The notes: generated from the letters alone by a model not told the origin. A stretch of DNA of 64,000 nt from Solibacillus sp. FSL H8-0538 (GCF_038003525.1 NZ_JBBOPI010000001.1:549001-613000); one strand, 5' to 3'. Counted from the first letter of the stretch, positions 19,401-29,896 are shown. Made by a program: numbers and translations.

Positions 19401-19671
19401 AAATCCGAACCCACCATCTGCTACTGATATTGATAACATGGAAATTGCGCGTGCTTCAAAAGAAGAAAAGGAACTACAAATCGCAAATTTACAGGAGTTC
19501 CAAGCGGGTCATATAACAGTCAGTGAACAGGCATTAGCAAAATTGAAGGAAGTGGCTGTTTCAGGAGGAAATATTTTCGAGCAATTAATGGAGACAGTAA
19601 AAGTAGCGAGTCTAGGTCAAATTACACATGCGTTATATGAAGTGGGCGGTCAGTATCGACGTAATATGTAA
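16429..19671 (+). CDS. icmF: fused isobutyryl-CoA mutase IcmF (adenosylcobalamin-dependent)
   Basis: A 1080-residue three-part enzyme that interconverts isobutyryl-CoA and butyryl-CoA (some members also act on pivalyl- or isovaleryl-CoA). The N-terminal B12-binding domain (~1-140) carries [19 protein letters not shown] with the cobalt-ligand His and a distal GGGGGV loop. A MeaB-like G-protein chaperone domain (~190-430) has the P-loop [16 protein letters not shown] near residue 200 and NKFE(R)KG. The C-terminal ~550 residues are the acyl-CoA mutase TIM barrel ([20 protein letters not shown] region, then [10 protein letters not shown]). ATG follows AAAAGGGGAATGTTCAT. It needs the cofactor made by the adenosyltransferase at 7.7 kb, and its product butyryl-CoA can enter the neighbouring beta-oxidation enzymes. 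Confidence 0.93.
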   Translation: MTKVEVYRPKNYVRFVTASSLFDGHDASINIMRRILQASGVEVIHLGHNRSVEEVVNAAIQEDAQGIAISSYQGGHMEYFKYMHDLLKEKGAPHIKIYGGGGGVILPREIKELHDYGVAGIYSPEDGRQLGLQGMINKNIEGTDFSTLRGGYIELLEQLTTDTPEILANLITAAEAGELDVKQQLIESARSKSKNTPVLGVTGTGGAGKSSLTDELIRRFLQEFPDKRIAILSVDPTKQKTGGALLGDRIRMNAIFDQRIYMRSLATRGSRTELSASIGDVLDVVKVAGFDLILVETSGIGQGDAEITNYTDLSMYVMTSEFGAPTQLEKIDMIDYADLIAINKFERKGSEDALRQVQKQYQRSHELWNEQLDTMPVYGTIASQFNDKGTNALFAALVAKINEKFGFNWKTAYEQFAKTQKQDVIIPNDRRYYLREITETVRGYHKKAQDQAMLATKLYQLEGTKRMLQLSETALLASIDSLIESVQQELSAESKQVLANWNALKEAYAGDELVTKVRDKEIRTILTSTSLSGIKIPKVALPKFKDYGEILRWVYAENVPGEFPYTAGVFPFKREGEDPKRQFAGEGTPERTNKRFHYLSKDDDAKRLSTAFDSVTLYGEDPHTRPDIYGKVGESGVSICTLTDMKKLYDGFDLCAPSTSVSMTINGPAPIILAMFMNTAIDQQVRLREEQLNRNLTIEEFTETREKTLQVVRGTVQADILKEDQGQNTCIFSTEFALRMMGDIQQYFIDHKVRNYYSVSISGYHIAEAGANPISQLAFTLANGFTYVEYYLSRGMHIDDFAPNLSFFFSNGLDPEYTVIGRVARRIWSVVMRNKYGANERSQKLKYHVQTSGRSLHAQEIDFNDIRTTLQALMALHDNCNSLHTNAYDEAITTPTEESVRRAMAIQMIITKEHGLTKNENPLQGAFINEELTDLVEAAVLEEFDRINDRGGVLGAMETQYQRGKIQEESMYYEHLKHSGELPIIGVNTYLNPNPPSATDIDNMEIARASKEEKELQIANLQEFQAGHITVSEQALAKLKEVAVSGGNIFEQLMETVKVASLGQITHALYEVGGQYRRNM

Positions 19672-19852
19672 TCGAGTATAGAAAAAGAACAATAGCTATG
19701 TTATCAATTTTACTCATTCCATCTACTTAAATAGTTAATTTCTCTAATTTAATTAGACTTTTGAGAAATCATGAAAAAATCGTCATAAATTTACAACCGT
19801 GTCACTGAAATTTCGTTATACTGAATGTACCAAAAAGGGAGGAGTCCAGGCG

Positions 19853-20011
19853 ATGACGCAATATTTACGTTATATTATAATACTAGCTTGTTTAGTCGCA
19901 ACCTTCTTTTTATACAACAAGCAATTAGCATCCATTCCTCTTCTTATTTTGTCACTATTTTTGTTTTATATGGGTATTAAAGAAGTATCCAAATTAAAAA
20001 ACAAGAAATGA
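19853..20011 (+). CDS. small membrane protein, unknown function
   Basis: A 52-residue protein of mostly hydrophobic residues with two predicted membrane segments (about 6-20 and 24-43) and a Lys-rich C-terminus. ATG 19853 has GGGAGGAGTCCAGGCG just upstream; a longer in-frame form from 19799 would place the ribosome site inside the gene and is rejected. A TATACT box lies at about 19817. I do not recognise a family. It lies alone between icmF and rpoE. Confidence 0.6.
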   Translation: MTQYLRYIIILACLVATFFLYNKQLASIPLLILSLFLFYMGIKEVSKLKNKK

Positions 20012-20095
20012 AGCTAGCATAGTGGTAGAATCTTTGTATATAATGGGTATTATGCTTATGGTATGACATGTATTTAAAGAAAGGACGTGCACGAT

Positions 20096-20668
<573 letters not shown>

Positions 20669-20697
20669 GACACTTTTCATTTTTAACATGAAAATAC

Positions 20698-20809
20698 TTG
20701 ACTTCTTTTTGCGTTCCGTATAATCTTTTACTTGGGCTCCTTTAAACAGGAGAATGACCGTATAAACTATACGCTCCCCCTGCAAACTAATGCAGGTGGA
20801 GCGTTTTTT
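20698..20809 (+). promoter_or_regulatory. pyrG promoter, initially transcribed GGGC region and attenuator terminator
   Basis: TTGACT (20698-20703) and TATAAT (20719-20724, short 15-base spacing) precede GGGCTCC at 20734-20740, the likely start. A terminator follows: stem 20771-20784 with 20791-20804 (one mismatch) and six Ts. Its 5' arm contains CTCCCCC. This matches B. subtilis pyrG, where low CTP causes reiterative G addition at the 5' GGGC and the poly-G tract pairs with the terminator's C-rich arm to allow readthrough. The mechanism is from established knowledge; the match here is by sequence. Confidence 0.75.
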
Positions 20810-20888
20810 GTTTTTATAAAAGGAAAGTAAGTAGAGAATAGAATCTTTTTAGCAGATAGGAAAATATAAAGATTTTAGGCTATTTGCA

Positions 20889-20940
20889 TAACAATGGTCA
20901 CCATCTGGATTTCTTTTTTGGTCGAGATGTGTCTTTGTAA
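20889..20940 (+). repeat. interspersed repeat family A, degenerate copy A2
   Basis: GGTCACCATCTGGA ... GGTCGAGATGTGTCTTTGTAA keeps the right arm of the A-family second hairpin well and the left arm poorly. It lies in the 540-base gap between rpoE and pyrG. Confidence 0.5.
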
Positions 20941-21009
20941 GCTTCGAATTCATTACGTTTGAGCATATTAACTGTGTAAAACGTATTAGTTCTCAAGCTT
21001 TTCTTTTTT

Positions 21010-21176
21010 TAGTGGATAAGAAGGGATAATTTTCATATTCACATAAGAACGGACATCATCTCGTCCTATTTGGGTAGATAAGAATGTATACCTTTCCTAT
21101 CTACATCTGTAAGCACATCATCTCTCCCTATATTGAGCGAGATGTGTCTTTCTAAGGACGAACGATGTCTTTCTAA
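21010..21176 (+). repeat. interspersed repeat family A, tandem/nested copies A3
   Basis: One copy starts AGTGGATAAGAAGGG at 21011 and breaks off after the left arm CATCTCGTCC at about 21072. A complete copy follows (TAGATAAGAATG at 21075 to TCTTTCTAA at 21156) with the hairpin CATCTCTCCC/GAGCGAGATG. A further GATGTCTTTCTAA fragment (21164-21176) lies next to the pyrG ribosome site. Together these fill the space between the pyrG attenuator and gene. Confidence 0.65.
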
Positions 21177-21207
21177 AAGCAAGGATAGTAATAAGGAGGA
21201 ATTTGCA

Positions 21208-22809
21208 ATGACAAAGTATATTTTCGTAACAGGTGGAGTTGTATCTTCACTTGGTAAAGGGATTGTCGCAGCATCACTAGGGCGCTTACTGAAAAACCGT
21301 GGTCTGCAAGTAACAATCCAAAAATTTGATCCATATCTTAATATCGATCCAGGTACGATGAGTCCATACCAACATGGTGAAGTATTCGTAACAAATGACG
21401 GCGCAGAGGCGGACTTAGACTTAGGTCACTACGAGCGTTTCATCGATATTAACCTTGGTAAACACTCAACAGTAACATCGGGTCGCGTGTACCAATCTGT
21501 TTTACAAAAAGAACGTCGTGGCGATTACAACGGCGGCACAGTTCAAGTAATTCCTCATATTACGAACGAAATTAAAGACCGAATCCAACGTGCTGGCCGT
21601 GAAACTTCAGCAGATGTTGTTATTACAGAAGTTGGCGGAACTGTAGGGGATATCGAATCACTACCATTCCTAGAAGCAATTCGTCAAATGAAAACAAACC
21701 TAGGCCACAACAACGTAATGTACGTTCACTGTACATTAATTCCATACATCAAAGCTGCTGGTGAGATGAAAACAAAACCAACGCAACACTCTGTAAAAGA
21801 ATTACGTTCACTAGGTATCCAACCTAACATTATCGTGGTACGTACGGAACAAGCCGTTTCTCAAGAAATGAAAGAGAAATTAGCATTATTCTGTGACGTT
21901 CAACCACATGAAATCATCGAATCTCGTGATGCAGAGCACTTATATGAAGTACCACTTAACTTACATGCGCAAGACTTCGACGATATTGTCCTTGATCACT
22001 TTGGCATCGAAGCACCAGAAGCGGATATGACGGACTGGAAAGAGCTTGTAGATCAAGTTAAAAACCTTAAAAACAAAACACGTATTGCCCTTGTTGGTAA
22101 ATATGTCGAATTACAAGATGCCTACATTTCAGTGGCAGAAGCATTAAAACACGCTGGTTATGTATACGATTCTGAAATCGATATTAAATGGGTAAATGCA
22201 GAAGAAGTTACCACTGCAAATGTCGCGGAATTACTTGGCGATGTAGATGGCATCTTAGTACCAGGTGGCTTCGGTGATCGCGGTGTTGAAGGTAAAATTT
22301 TAGCTACTCAATATGCACGTGAAAACGACGTACCATTCTTTGGTATTTGTTTAGGTATGCAACTTGCAACAATTGAATTTGCACGTAACGTAATGGGTCT
22401 TTCAGGCGCGCATTCTACAGAGCTAGACAAAGAAACGCCATACCCTATCATCGACTTCTTACCAGATCAATCAGATGATATTGATCTCGGTGGTACATTA
22501 CGTCTTGGTTTATATCCATGTAAATTAACACCAGGTTCTCGCGCAATGGAAGCTTACGGTGAAGAGTTAGTGTATGAACGTCACCGTCACCGTTACGAGT
22601 TCAACAATGAATTCCGTGAAGCAGCGGAAGCAGCAGGTCTTGTCTTCTCAGGTGTATCTCCTGATAACAAACTTGTTGAAATCATTGAACTTCCAGAGAA
22701 AAAATTCTTCGTGGCTGGTCAATTCCACCCAGAGTTAATTTCTCGTCCACAACGTCCACAACCATTATTTAAGGAATTTGTAGGCGCAGCATTTAACAAC
22801 CAAAAATAA
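21208..22809 (+). CDS. pyrG: CTP synthase
   Basis: A 533-residue glutamine-dependent CTP synthase that aminates UTP. The synthetase domain (~1-265) opens with [20 protein letters not shown] (P-loop) and contains the [20 protein letters not shown] block. The glutamine amidotransferase domain (~290-530) has the nucleophile in FFGICLGMQ (Cys ~380) and the His-Glu pair in QFHPE near the end. ATG 21208 follows AAGGAGGAATTTGCA; the longer frame upstream comes from repeat DNA. Expression is probably controlled by the G-slippage attenuator about 400 bases upstream. Confidence 0.95.
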   Translation: MTKYIFVTGGVVSSLGKGIVAASLGRLLKNRGLQVTIQKFDPYLNIDPGTMSPYQHGEVFVTNDGAEADLDLGHYERFIDINLGKHSTVTSGRVYQSVLQKERRGDYNGGTVQVIPHITNEIKDRIQRAGRETSADVVITEVGGTVGDIESLPFLEAIRQMKTNLGHNNVMYVHCTLIPYIKAAGEMKTKPTQHSVKELRSLGIQPNIIVVRTEQAVSQEMKEKLALFCDVQPHEIIESRDAEHLYEVPLNLHAQDFDDIVLDHFGIEAPEADMTDWKELVDQVKNLKNKTRIALVGKYVELQDAYISVAEALKHAGYVYDSEIDIKWVNAEEVTTANVAELLGDVDGILVPGGFGDRGVEGKILATQYARENDVPFFGICLGMQLATIEFARNVMGLSGAHSTELDKETPYPIIDFLPDQSDDIDLGGTLRLGLYPCKLTPGSRAMEAYGEELVYERHRHRYEFNNEFREAAEAAGLVFSGVSPDNKLVEIIELPEKKFFVAGQFHPELISRPQRPQPLFKEFVGAAFNNQK

Positions 22810-22817
22810 TTAACTTG

Positions 22818-22855
22818 AAATCGCTGAAAGCTCTGTGCTTTTAGCGGTTTTTTGT
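22818..22855 (+). terminator. rho-independent terminator after pyrG
   Basis: A 10-bp stem (22821-22830 with 22838-22847), a 7-base loop and six Ts directly after pyrG. Confidence 0.85.
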
Positions 22856-22860
22856 TGTGT

Positions 22861-23050
22861 GAACGAACTAAAAGGAGTCGCGAACGAACTAAAGGAGCGG
22901 CTGAACGCACTAAAAGGGTCCGCGAACGAACTAAAGGAGCGGCTGAACGCACTAAAACTAGGGGAACGCACTAAAACTTGTCGTGAACGAACTAAACGAG
23001 GCCGCCAACGAACCAAAACGGCCACTAAACGCACTAAATGCCACCACTGA
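22861..23050. repeat. tandem array of about nine 21-bp units
   Basis: Units begin GAACGAACTAAA or GAACGCACTAAA and are 21 bases long, except one of 19: starts at 22861, 22882, 22903, 22924, 22945, 22964, 22985, 23006 and 23027. Units 2 and 4 are identical; the last two are degenerate. The array lies between the convergent terminators of pyrG and ywjG. No gene with a ribosome site covers it. Confidence 0.85.
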
Positions 23051-23055
23051 ACTCA

Positions 23056-23090
23056 CAAAAAAAATCCACTATACTAAAGCACAGTGGATT
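23056..23090 (-). terminator. rho-independent terminator of ywjG
   Basis: Read on the minus strand, AATCCACT...AGTGGATT forms a stem followed by eight Ts (the A-run at 23057-23064 on the plus strand). Confidence 0.75.
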
Positions 23091-23102
23091 ACATTCTCTC
23101 AA

Positions 23103-23639
23103 CTATTCTTCTAACTCATCATCGTTGGTCATTTCATCATAAGAAAGCTTGATCGCCTCATAGATGAATAATGCAGCGATTAAATGCGGGAAGACAATGC
23201 GTTCACCTAAATTTGTTGGATGGGGTAAAATTCCACCGCGCATTTTCATTGAAACGTACGTATAAGCGAGTTCACTCAATTCATTCGATTCACTTGCAAC
23301 CTCACTAGCTACAGCTGAAAAAGGAATGAACGCATCATTTAGCTTTTTAGCAAGTGCGACAGCCTGTGAATCATTGCCGCTGCGTGTGAAAATAATAACA
23401 CGGTCAGCTGATAGTAATTCTGTTTCGGGTGTCCATTTTGCAAATTTCACAAAAGGTTCCGCGCTCGTTACGGCATTCATTGCAATGCCTTCGAATTCGC
23501 CGAAGCAGGCAAAATAAACATAACCTTGTCCGATGCCGGCCTGTGCTAGCAGGCGAGCAGTTTCTTCAATTGATTCTTCCTCACCTTGCTGGATACGTTG
23601 CAATAAACCAGTCAATTGAGTCGTTAGTATTTTAGACAT
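23103..23639 (-). CDS. ywjG: DUF2529 family protein (YwjG)
   Basis: A 178-residue cytoplasmic protein of the YwjG/DUF2529 family, recognised by its place between pyrG and spo0F on the opposite strand, as in B. subtilis, and by features such as GQGYVYFACFGEFEGI and LSADRVIIFTRSGNDSQAV. That second block looks like a SIS-type sugar-phosphate or phospho-ligand loop, but no enzymatic role is known to me. The start at 23639 is preferred over one 5 codons upstream because GAGAGGTGG precedes it. The C-terminus is acidic (DDELEE). Confidence 0.75.
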   Translation of the reverse strand: MSKILTTQLTGLLQRIQQGEEESIEETARLLAQAGIGQGYVYFACFGEFEGIAMNAVTSAEPFVKFAKWTPETELLSADRVIIFTRSGNDSQAVALAKKLNDAFIPFSAVASEVASESNELSELAYTYVSMKMRGGILPHPTNLGERIVFPHLIAALFIYEAIKLSYDEMTNDDELEE

Positions 23640-23707
23640 ATTTCCACCTCTCACTTAGTATAAAATTGTGAGTAATAAAAAGCAAAAAAGCAGAATTTGT
23701 AAAAAAG

Positions 23708-23733
23708 AAGGGAAATGTAATAAAGTGTAGAAT
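23708..23733 (+). promoter_or_regulatory. possible sigma-H promoter of spo0F
   Basis: AGGGAAAT and GTAGAAT are separated by about 12-13 bases, similar to the sigma-H pattern (AGGAWWT ... GAAT). spo0F is known to use sigma-H in B. subtilis. The match is partial. Confidence 0.4.
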
Positions 23734-23769
23734 ACAATATTTACTGACAATAAAAGAGGGGAATGCTAA

Positions 23770-24129
23770 GTGAAAGAAATTTTAATAGTGGACGATCAAA
23801 GTGGTATTCGACTATTGCTTAATGAAGTATTTAAAAAAGAAGGCTATAAAACACATCTTGCTGCAAATGGTTTAGATGCACTTAAAATAGCACAAGCAGA
23901 AAATGTTGATTGTGTGCTTCTCGATATGAAAATCCCAGGAATGGACGGGATTGAAATTTTGAAGCATCTAAAGGAACACCAATCGCAATTGCCAGTCGTG
24001 ATGATGACTGCTTATGGGGAGCAGGATATTATGGAGGAAGCAATTAGTCTAGGAGCGGAGCGCTATTTTACAAAGCCATTTAATATTTTTGAAGTGCGCG
24101 ACGCAGTGAGGGGGATTTTAACAGATTAA
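23770..24129 (+). CDS. spo0F: sporulation phosphorelay response regulator Spo0F
   Basis: A 119-residue single-domain receiver without an output domain, as expected for Spo0F, which passes phosphate from sensor kinases to Spo0B. The acidic pocket is [11 protein letters not shown], the phospho-acceptor is Asp52 in [13 protein letters not shown], the switch Thr is in MMTAYGE, and Lys102 is in FTKPFN. The GTG start follows AGAGGGGAATGCTAA. The neighbours pyrG-ywjG upstream and fbaA downstream match B. subtilis. Confidence 0.93.
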   Translation: MKEILIVDDQSGIRLLLNEVFKKEGYKTHLAANGLDALKIAQAENVDCVLLDMKIPGMDGIEILKHLKEHQSQLPVVMMTAYGEQDIMEEAISLGAERYFTKPFNIFEVRDAVRGILTD

Positions 24130-24165
24130 TCCAAAAAGGACCGAAAATATATTATGAACAACCGT

Positions 24166-24195
24166 ACAGGCAGTAGCGGATACTGCCTGTTTTTG
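24166..24195 (+). terminator. rho-independent terminator after spo0F
   Basis: A perfect 10-bp stem (24166-24175 with 24181-24190), a 5-base loop and a T-run. Confidence 0.85.
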
Positions 24196-24258
24196 TTATG
24201 ATGAATTTGAATGTTTTAAATAAAAAATATTTATGTATCTCCGAGGAGGATTTTTATA

Positions 24259-25113
24259 ATGGCATTAGTTTCAATGAAAGAAATGTTAATGACAGCAAAG
24301 GCTGAAGGGTATGCAGTTGGACAGTTTAATATTAATAATCTTGAATGGACACAAGCGATTCTACAAGCCGCACAAGAAGAGAATTCACCAGTAATTTTAG
24401 GTGTATCTGAAGGTGCCGCTAAATATATGGGCGGTTTCATTTCAGTTGTACACATCGTAAAAGGCTTAATTGAAAGCTATAATATTACTGTACCCGTAGC
24501 AATCCATTTAGACCACGGTTCAAGCTTCGATAAATGTAAAGAAGCAATTGACGCTGGTTTCACTTCAGTAATGATTGATGCTTCACATCATCCATATGAA
24601 GAAAATGTAAGCATTACAAAAGAAGTTGTAGCATATGCACATGCGCGTAACGTTTCTGTTGAAGCAGAGCTAGGTACTGTTGGTGGCGAGGAAGACGGCG
24701 TAATCGGTGGTATTATGTATGCTGACCCTACGGAGTGCAAAAACTTAGTAGAAGCAACGGGTATTGATTGCCTAGCGCCGGCACTTGGTTCAGTTCATGG
24801 ACCATATAAAGGCGAGCCGAACCTAGGTTTTGCTGAAATGGAAGAAATCTCTAAATTAGCAGAACTTCCATTAGTACTTCATGGAGGCACTGGAATCCCA
24901 ACGAAAGATATCCAACGATCAATTTCGTTAGGAACAGCAAAAATTAATGTAAATACTGAAAATCAAATCGAAGCAACTAAAGTCATTCGTGAAATTTTAG
25001 ACGCAGACAAAAAAGTATATGACCCACGCAAATTCCTTGGGCCAGCTCGCGAAGCAATTAAAGCAACTGTAATCGGTAAAATGCGCGAATTCGGCAGCTC
25101 TCAAAAAGCATAA
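24259..25113 (+). CDS. fbaA: class II fructose-1,6-bisphosphate aldolase
   Basis: A 284-residue zinc-dependent aldolase of glycolysis and gluconeogenesis. It has the [16 protein letters not shown] opening, the catalytic Asp and zinc His in [27 protein letters not shown], and the phosphate/metal block [10 protein letters not shown] with [10 protein letters not shown] near the end. ATG follows GGAGGATTTTTATA. It lies alone between the spo0F terminator and repeat A4. Confidence 0.93.
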   Translation: MALVSMKEMLMTAKAEGYAVGQFNINNLEWTQAILQAAQEENSPVILGVSEGAAKYMGGFISVVHIVKGLIESYNITVPVAIHLDHGSSFDKCKEAIDAGFTSVMIDASHHPYEENVSITKEVVAYAHARNVSVEAELGTVGGEEDGVIGGIMYADPTECKNLVEATGIDCLAPALGSVHGPYKGEPNLGFAEMEEISKLAELPLVLHGGTGIPTKDIQRSISLGTAKINVNTENQIEATKVIREILDADKKVYDPRKFLGPAREAIKATVIGKMREFGSSQKA

Positions 25114-25187
25114 TTTCCGTAAGTAGCAAACACATACTCAAATAATTGATTGCAAGAGAAGTGTCCGATATTCACCGGCCTTCTCGT

Positions 25188-25278
25188 AGTGGATAGAAAA
25201 GTAGAAGTTTCTAAAGTAATCCACATAAGAAAAGACAACATCTCGCCCTATTTTTCGGGCGAGATGTGTTTTTCTAAC
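25188..25278 (+). repeat. interspersed repeat family A, copy A4
   Basis: A complete copy. The first inverted repeat is GTGGATAG...AATCCAC. The second hairpin is CATCTCGCCC with a perfect partner GGGCGAGATG around a TATTTTTC loop, ending GTTTTTCTAA. It lies between fbaA and tal and could also act as a terminator-like structure. Confidence 0.75.
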
Positions 25279-25323
25279 TTTTTGGCAAGTAAACACGCTT
25301 AGGCGTCAGGAGGATAATTTATA

Positions 25324-25977
25324 ATGAAATTTTTTATCGATACAGCTAATTTTGAAGAAATCCAAGAAGCATACTCATGGGGGATTTTATCTGGCGTTAC
25401 AACAAATCCATCTTTAGTAGCAAAAGAACAAAATGTTTCTTTTCACGATCGCTTACGTCAAATCGCAGAATTAGTAGACGGTTCTGTAAGTGGCGAGGTT
25501 ATTTCGCTTGATGCTGAAGGTATGATCAAAGAAGGTATAGAACTTGCAGCAATTCACCCAAACATTACGGTAAAGCTACCAATGACGCCAGAAGGTTTAA
25601 AAGCATGTAAATTCTTTTCAGAAAAAGGAATTAAAACGAATGTAACGCTTATTTTTAGTGCAAACCAAGCATTAATGGCAGCTCGTGCTGGTGCAAGTTA
25701 TGTTTCACCATTTCTTGGGCGTTTAGACGATATTGGCCAAAATGGTGTGGAGTTAATTTCAACAATTGCTGATATTTTCACAATCCACGATATAAAAACA
25801 GAAATTATTGCAGCGTCAATCCGTCACCCACAACATATTACAGAGGCGGCATTAGCAGGTGCACATATTTCAACAACACCATTTAAAGTATTAAAGCAAT
25901 TATTCCACCATCCATTAACAGACAAAGGAATTGAAGGATTTTTAGCGGATTGGTCTAAGCGAGAAGGGAAATACTAA
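25324..25977 (+). CDS. tal: transaldolase / fructose-6-phosphate aldolase family
   Basis: A 217-residue short transaldolase of the MipB/TalC subfamily, carrying out aldol transfer in the pentose phosphate pathway. It opens [15 protein letters not shown] and has the [13 protein letters not shown] motif. The Schiff-base lysine is in [12 protein letters not shown], and [15 protein letters not shown] and [13 protein letters not shown] blocks are present. B. subtilis has its orthologue (ywjH) between fbaA and murAB, as here. Ribosome site CAGGAGGATAATTTATA. Confidence 0.9.
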   Translation: MKFFIDTANFEEIQEAYSWGILSGVTTNPSLVAKEQNVSFHDRLRQIAELVDGSVSGEVISLDAEGMIKEGIELAAIHPNITVKLPMTPEGLKACKFFSEKGIKTNVTLIFSANQALMAARAGASYVSPFLGRLDDIGQNGVELISTIADIFTIHDIKTEIIAASIRHPQHITEAALAGAHISTTPFKVLKQLFHHPLTDKGIEGFLADWSKREGKY

Positions 25978-26075
25978 ATACAAGCAAATACACCAAGGCA
26001 AAAAGTTTATTAGATGTGCATAAATTTGCCCGCTTAATAAATTTGAAACTTTCCAATCATGAGGGAGAACGCATA

Positions 26076-27359
26076 ATGGATGTTTATAAAATTACAGGCG
26101 AACGACGTCTAAAAGGTACAGTAAAAGTCAGTGGTGCAAAAAATAGTGCAGTCGCTTTAATTCCAGCATCGATATTAGCAGATTCTTCCGTCACTATTGG
26201 AGGGATACCAGAAATTTCAGATGCATGGACACTAAAGGCACTGCTCGAGGAAATTGGCGGTGAGGTCACTTTTGAAAACGGGAGAATGAAAATTGACCCA
26301 AGTAAAATGATGGCCATGCCACTACCGAATGGCAATGTAAAAAAATTACGTGCTTCATATTATTTAATGGGTGCAATGCTAGGCCGCTTTAAGCAAGCGG
26401 TTATCGGTTTACCGGGTGGATGCTTCCTAGGTCCACGTCCAATCGATCAGCACATTAAAGGCTTTGAGGCATTAGGTGCCAAAGTAACGAATGAGCACGG
26501 GGCGATTTATTTACGTGCGGATGAATTAATCGGTGCGAAAATTTATCTTGATGTAGCAAGCGTTGGTGCGACGATTAATATTATGCTAGCAGCTGTTCGT
26601 GCAAAAGGACGTACGGTCATTGAAAATGCAGCAAAAGAACCAGAAATTATTGATGTAGCAACACTGTTAGCGAATATGGGTGCAAAAATCAAAGGGGCAG
26701 GTACGAGCGTTATTCGTATTGACGGTGTGGATGAACTACATGGGACGAAGCATACAATTATTCCAGACCGTATTGAAGCTGCAACATTTATGATTATGGC
26801 TGCCGCAATTGGTGATGGTGTGCTCATTGATAATGTTATTCCGCTACATTTAGAAGCAGTAACAGCGAAGCTACGTGAAATGGGTGTAATAGTAGAGGAA
26901 GATGAAGAAAGTATTTTCATTCCAAAACAAGGTGCACTACAAGCAGTAGATGTGAAAACACTAGTATACCCCGGCATCCCTACAGATGTGCAGCAACCAA
27001 TTTCGGTGTTAATGACGCAAGCAACAGGTACTTCAAAGGTAACAGATACAATCTATTCTGCTCGCTTTAAGCATATTGATGAATTGCGCCGTATGAGTGC
27101 TAATGCACGTGTAGAAGGCAATACAGCCATTATTAAAGGACCGTCAAAGCTAGAAGGATCTACAGTAACGGCAAGTGATCTACGAGCTGGTGCTGCGCTT
27201 GTATTAGCAGGATTACTCGCTAAAGGTGAAACAGAAATCCACGATATTTACCACATTGAACGTGGCTATAGTGCATTAATAGAAAAGCTTTGTGCGTTAG
27301 GTGCAAATATTCGTAGAGAAAAGATTGTAACGAGTGCCAAAGAACGTGCAGAATATTAA
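26076..27359 (+). CDS. murAB: UDP-N-acetylglucosamine 1-carboxyvinyltransferase (second MurA, MurAB/MurZ)
   Basis: A 427-residue enolpyruvyl transferase of the first committed step of peptidoglycan synthesis. It has [16 protein letters not shown] (Lys, Asn of the active site) near residue 20 and the PEP-reactive cysteine Cys116 in [18 protein letters not shown] 26076 has GAGGGAGAACGCATA upstream; the longer frame has no ribosome site. A second copy, murAA, lies at 51.8 kb. Two MurA enzymes are normal in Firmicutes, and synteny assigns this as the MurAB paralogue. Confidence 0.92.
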   Translation: MDVYKITGERRLKGTVKVSGAKNSAVALIPASILADSSVTIGGIPEISDAWTLKALLEEIGGEVTFENGRMKIDPSKMMAMPLPNGNVKKLRASYYLMGAMLGRFKQAVIGLPGGCFLGPRPIDQHIKGFEALGAKVTNEHGAIYLRADELIGAKIYLDVASVGATINIMLAAVRAKGRTVIENAAKEPEIIDVATLLANMGAKIKGAGTSVIRIDGVDELHGTKHTIIPDRIEAATFMIMAAAIGDGVLIDNVIPLHLEAVTAKLREMGVIVEEDEESIFIPKQGALQAVDVKTLVYPGIPTDVQQPISVLMTQATGTSKVTDTIYSARFKHIDELRRMSANARVEGNTAIIKGPSKLEGSTVTASDLRAGAALVLAGLLAKGETEIHDIYHIERGYSALIEKLCALGANIRREKIVTSAKERAEY

Positions 27360-27397
27360 TATTTACATCTACATGTAAGTGAATGATAAATAAAGTA

Positions 27398-27438
27398 TGC
27401 TACAATAAAAATAAATTTAGTGTTACTGATCATCAGTA
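27398..27438 (+). promoter_or_regulatory. extended -10 promoter and palindrome upstream of glpX
   Basis: TGCTACAAT (27398-27406) is an extended -10 with a weak -35. The palindrome TACTGATCATCAGTA (27424-27438) lies just past the expected start, where a repressor or RNA hairpin could act. No known operator is matched. Confidence 0.45.
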
Positions 27439-27515
27439 CTGTGAATGTTCAAAGACATTTACTTGACTGATGTTGTAAGTTTCGGCTTTAACCGATAACA
27501 GGAGGCAAATGAATA

Positions 27516-28478
27516 ATGGAACGTAGTTTATCAATGGAAGTAGTACGCGTAACAGAAGCAGCGGCAATTGCATCTGCAAAATGGATGGGTCGAGGACTTA
27601 AAAATGAAGCAGATGACGCAGCAACAACAGCTATGCGTATTATGTTCGATACAATTCCAATGCACGCAACAGTAGTAATTGGTGAAGGTGAAATGGACGA
27701 AGCGCCGATGCTTTATATCGGAGAAGAGTTAGGGTTACGTAATGGTGGACCAGAAGTGGACATCGCAGTAGATCCACTTGAAGGAACAAATATCGTAGCA
27801 AAAGGAACAAACGGTGCCATGACAGTACTTGCCATTGCAGACCGCGGTAACCTTTTAAATGCACCAGATATGTATATGGACAAAATTGCAGTAGGTCCAG
27901 AAGCAGCTGGTAAAGTCGATATTAATGCATCTGTTACGTATAATCTATTACAAGTAGCAAAAGCGAAAAACAAGGACATTTCAGACGTAGTGGCCGTCTT
28001 ATTAGATCGCCCACGTCACCAAGCCATTGTTGATGAGATCCGTGATGCTGGTGCGCGTATTAAGTTCATCCAAGACGGAGATGTAGGTGCTGCTATTAAC
28101 ACAGCATTTGACGAAACAGGTGTCGACATTATGTTCGGTATGGGCGGCGCTCCAGAAGGCGTCATCGCAGCGGTTGCATTAAAATGTTTAGGCGGCGACT
28201 TCCAAGCAAAATTAGTTCCAGAAGATGAAGAGCAGCTAGAGCGATGCAAAAAAATGGGGATTGATGTAGACAGAGTTCTTTATATGCATGATTTAGTTAA
28301 AGGGGACGATGCAATTTTTGCAGCGACTGCTGTAACAGATTCGGAGCTTTTAAAAGGTGTTCAATATAAAGGTTCTTATGCATTAACGCACTCTGTAGTA
28401 ATGCGCGCAAAAACAGGTACGGTTCGTTTCATCGAAGGCCGTCATAGTATTGAAAAAAAACCAACTTACGTTAAATAA
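27516..28478 (+). CDS. glpX: class II fructose-1,6-bisphosphatase
   Basis: A 320-residue GlpX-type phosphatase for gluconeogenesis. It has [13 protein letters not shown], the metal-binding VDPLEGTN motif, the [12 protein letters not shown]-like [13 protein letters not shown] segment, and the [14 protein letters not shown] loop. ATG follows AACAGGAGGCAAATGAATA. It sits between murAB and rho, as in Bacilli. Confidence 0.92.
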   Translation: MERSLSMEVVRVTEAAAIASAKWMGRGLKNEADDAATTAMRIMFDTIPMHATVVIGEGEMDEAPMLYIGEELGLRNGGPEVDIAVDPLEGTNIVAKGTNGAMTVLAIADRGNLLNAPDMYMDKIAVGPEAAGKVDINASVTYNLLQVAKAKNKDISDVVAVLLDRPRHQAIVDEIRDAGARIKFIQDGDVGAAINTAFDETGVDIMFGMGGAPEGVIAAVALKCLGGDFQAKLVPEDEEQLERCKKMGIDVDRVLYMHDLVKGDDAIFAATAVTDSELLKGVQYKGSYALTHSVVMRAKTGTVRFIEGRHSIEKKPTYVK

Positions 28479-28491
28479 CTTCTAACATACT

Positions 28492-28520
28492 GATGCCCGG
28501 TGATTCGCCGGGCATCTTCT
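28492..28520 (+). terminator. terminator-like hairpin after glpX
   Basis: A perfect 9-bp GC-rich stem (28492-28500 with 28508-28516), a 7-base loop and a short TTCT tail. Confidence 0.65.
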
Positions 28521-28599
28521 ACTAAAAATTTCTCTGAAAAGAAACCCTACGATAAGAAAATCCTAAATAACAAAATAAAATATAGACTGGAGTCATAAG

Positions 28600-29883
28600 A
28601 TGGCAGCATTAACAATTGCTCAATTAGAAAATATGACGTTAAAAGAATTATATGCTCTTGCACGTGATTACAAAATTTCTTATTATAGCAAGCTAACAAA
28701 AAAAGAATTGATTTTTGCGATTTTAAAAACGCGCTCGGAACAAGAAGGATTCTTCTTTATGGAAGGTGTTCTTGAAATCGTTTCACAGGAAGGTTTTGGC
28801 TTCTTACGCCCAATTAACTACTCGCCTTCTAAAGAAGATATTTACATTTCAGCATCACAAATTCGTCGTTTCGATTTACGTAACGGGGATAAAGTATCAG
28901 GAAAAGTACGCCCCCCGAAAGAAAATGAGCGTTACTACGGACTACTTCAAGTTGACGCTGTAAACGGAGAAGATCCTGAAGTGGCAAAAGAACGCGTGCA
29001 CTTCCCAGGCCTAACACCACTTTATCCGGATCGTCAAATTAAACTAGAAACAGAATCTAATAAATTATCAACACGTATTATGGATTTAGTCGCGCCAGTA
29101 GGTTTTGGTCAGCGTGGCCTAATCGTTGCACCACCAAAAGCGGGAAAAACGTCTTTACTAAAAGAAATTGCGAACTCCATTACAACAAATTATCCGGAAG
29201 CAGAGTTAATTGTCTTATTAATTGATGAGCGTCCAGAAGAAGTAACGGATATCGAGCGTTCTGTCAAAGCGGATGTGGTCTCTTCAACATTTGATGAAGT
29301 ACCAGAAAACCACGTAAAAGTGGCGGAAATTGTATTGGAACGCGCACGCCGTTTAGTTGAGCATAAACGTGACGTAATTATTTTAATGGATTCAATTACA
29401 CGTCTTGCGCGTGCTTATAACTTAGTCATTCCTCCAAGTGGTCGTACACTTTCAGGTGGTATTGACCCAGCCGCATTCCACCGTCCAAAACGCTTCTTCG
29501 GTTCTGCGCGTAATATTGAAGAGGGCGGAAGCTTAACAATTTTAGCGACAGCTTTAGTTGATACTGGCTCACGTATGGATGAAGTCATTTACGAGGAATT
29601 CAAAGGAACAGGTAACTTAGAGCTTCACCTAGATCGTCACTTAGCAGAACGCCGTGTGTTCCCAGCGCTTGATGTTCGTCGCTCAGGTACGCGTAAAGAA
29701 GAGTTACTTCTTGAAAAAGATCAGCTTGAAAAACTATGGGCTATCCGTAAAACATTTAGTGATTCACATGATTTCTCTGAGAAGTTATTACGCAAATTGC
29801 GCACAACAAAATCAAACGAAGAATTTTTCGAAAAGCTAAATGAAGATATGAAAAAGGCGACAAAAGGTAAAGGCTTGCTATAA
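28600..29883 (+). CDS. rho: transcription termination factor Rho
   Basis: A 427-residue hexameric RNA helicase. The N-terminal helix bundle is [20 protein letters not shown]; the cold-shock-like RNA-binding domain has [20 protein letters not shown]. The ATPase core has a Walker A-like [14 protein letters not shown] near residue 180, then [12 protein letters not shown], the [13 protein letters not shown]-loop region and [17 protein letters not shown] follows TGGAGTCATAAG. Lacks the long insertions seen in some actinobacterial Rho. Downstream order rpmE-tdk-prfA is conserved apart from an inserted membrane protein gene. Confidence 0.95.
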   Translation: MAALTIAQLENMTLKELYALARDYKISYYSKLTKKELIFAILKTRSEQEGFFFMEGVLEIVSQEGFGFLRPINYSPSKEDIYISASQIRRFDLRNGDKVSGKVRPPKENERYYGLLQVDAVNGEDPEVAKERVHFPGLTPLYPDRQIKLETESNKLSTRIMDLVAPVGFGQRGLIVAPPKAGKTSLLKEIANSITTNYPEAELIVLLIDERPEEVTDIERSVKADVVSSTFDEVPENHVKVAEIVLERARRLVEHKRDVIILMDSITRLARAYNLVIPPSGRTLSGGIDPAAFHRPKRFFGSARNIEEGGSLTILATALVDTGSRMDEVIYEEFKGTGNLELHLDRHLAERRVFPALDVRRSGTRKEELLLEKDQLEKLWAIRKTFSDSHDFSEKLLRKLRTTKSNEEFFEKLNEDMKKATKGKGLL

Positions 29884-29896
29884 TTAGTTGTTTTAT

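Noticed and set aside
22835-23050. Possible small heptad-repeat protein across the 21-bp array
   Set aside because: No ribosome binding site, it starts inside the pyrG terminator region, and a 21-base period keeps several frames open on both strands.
22861-23050. CRISPR array
   Set aside because: Units are contiguous, with no unique spacers, and there are no cas genes in the window.
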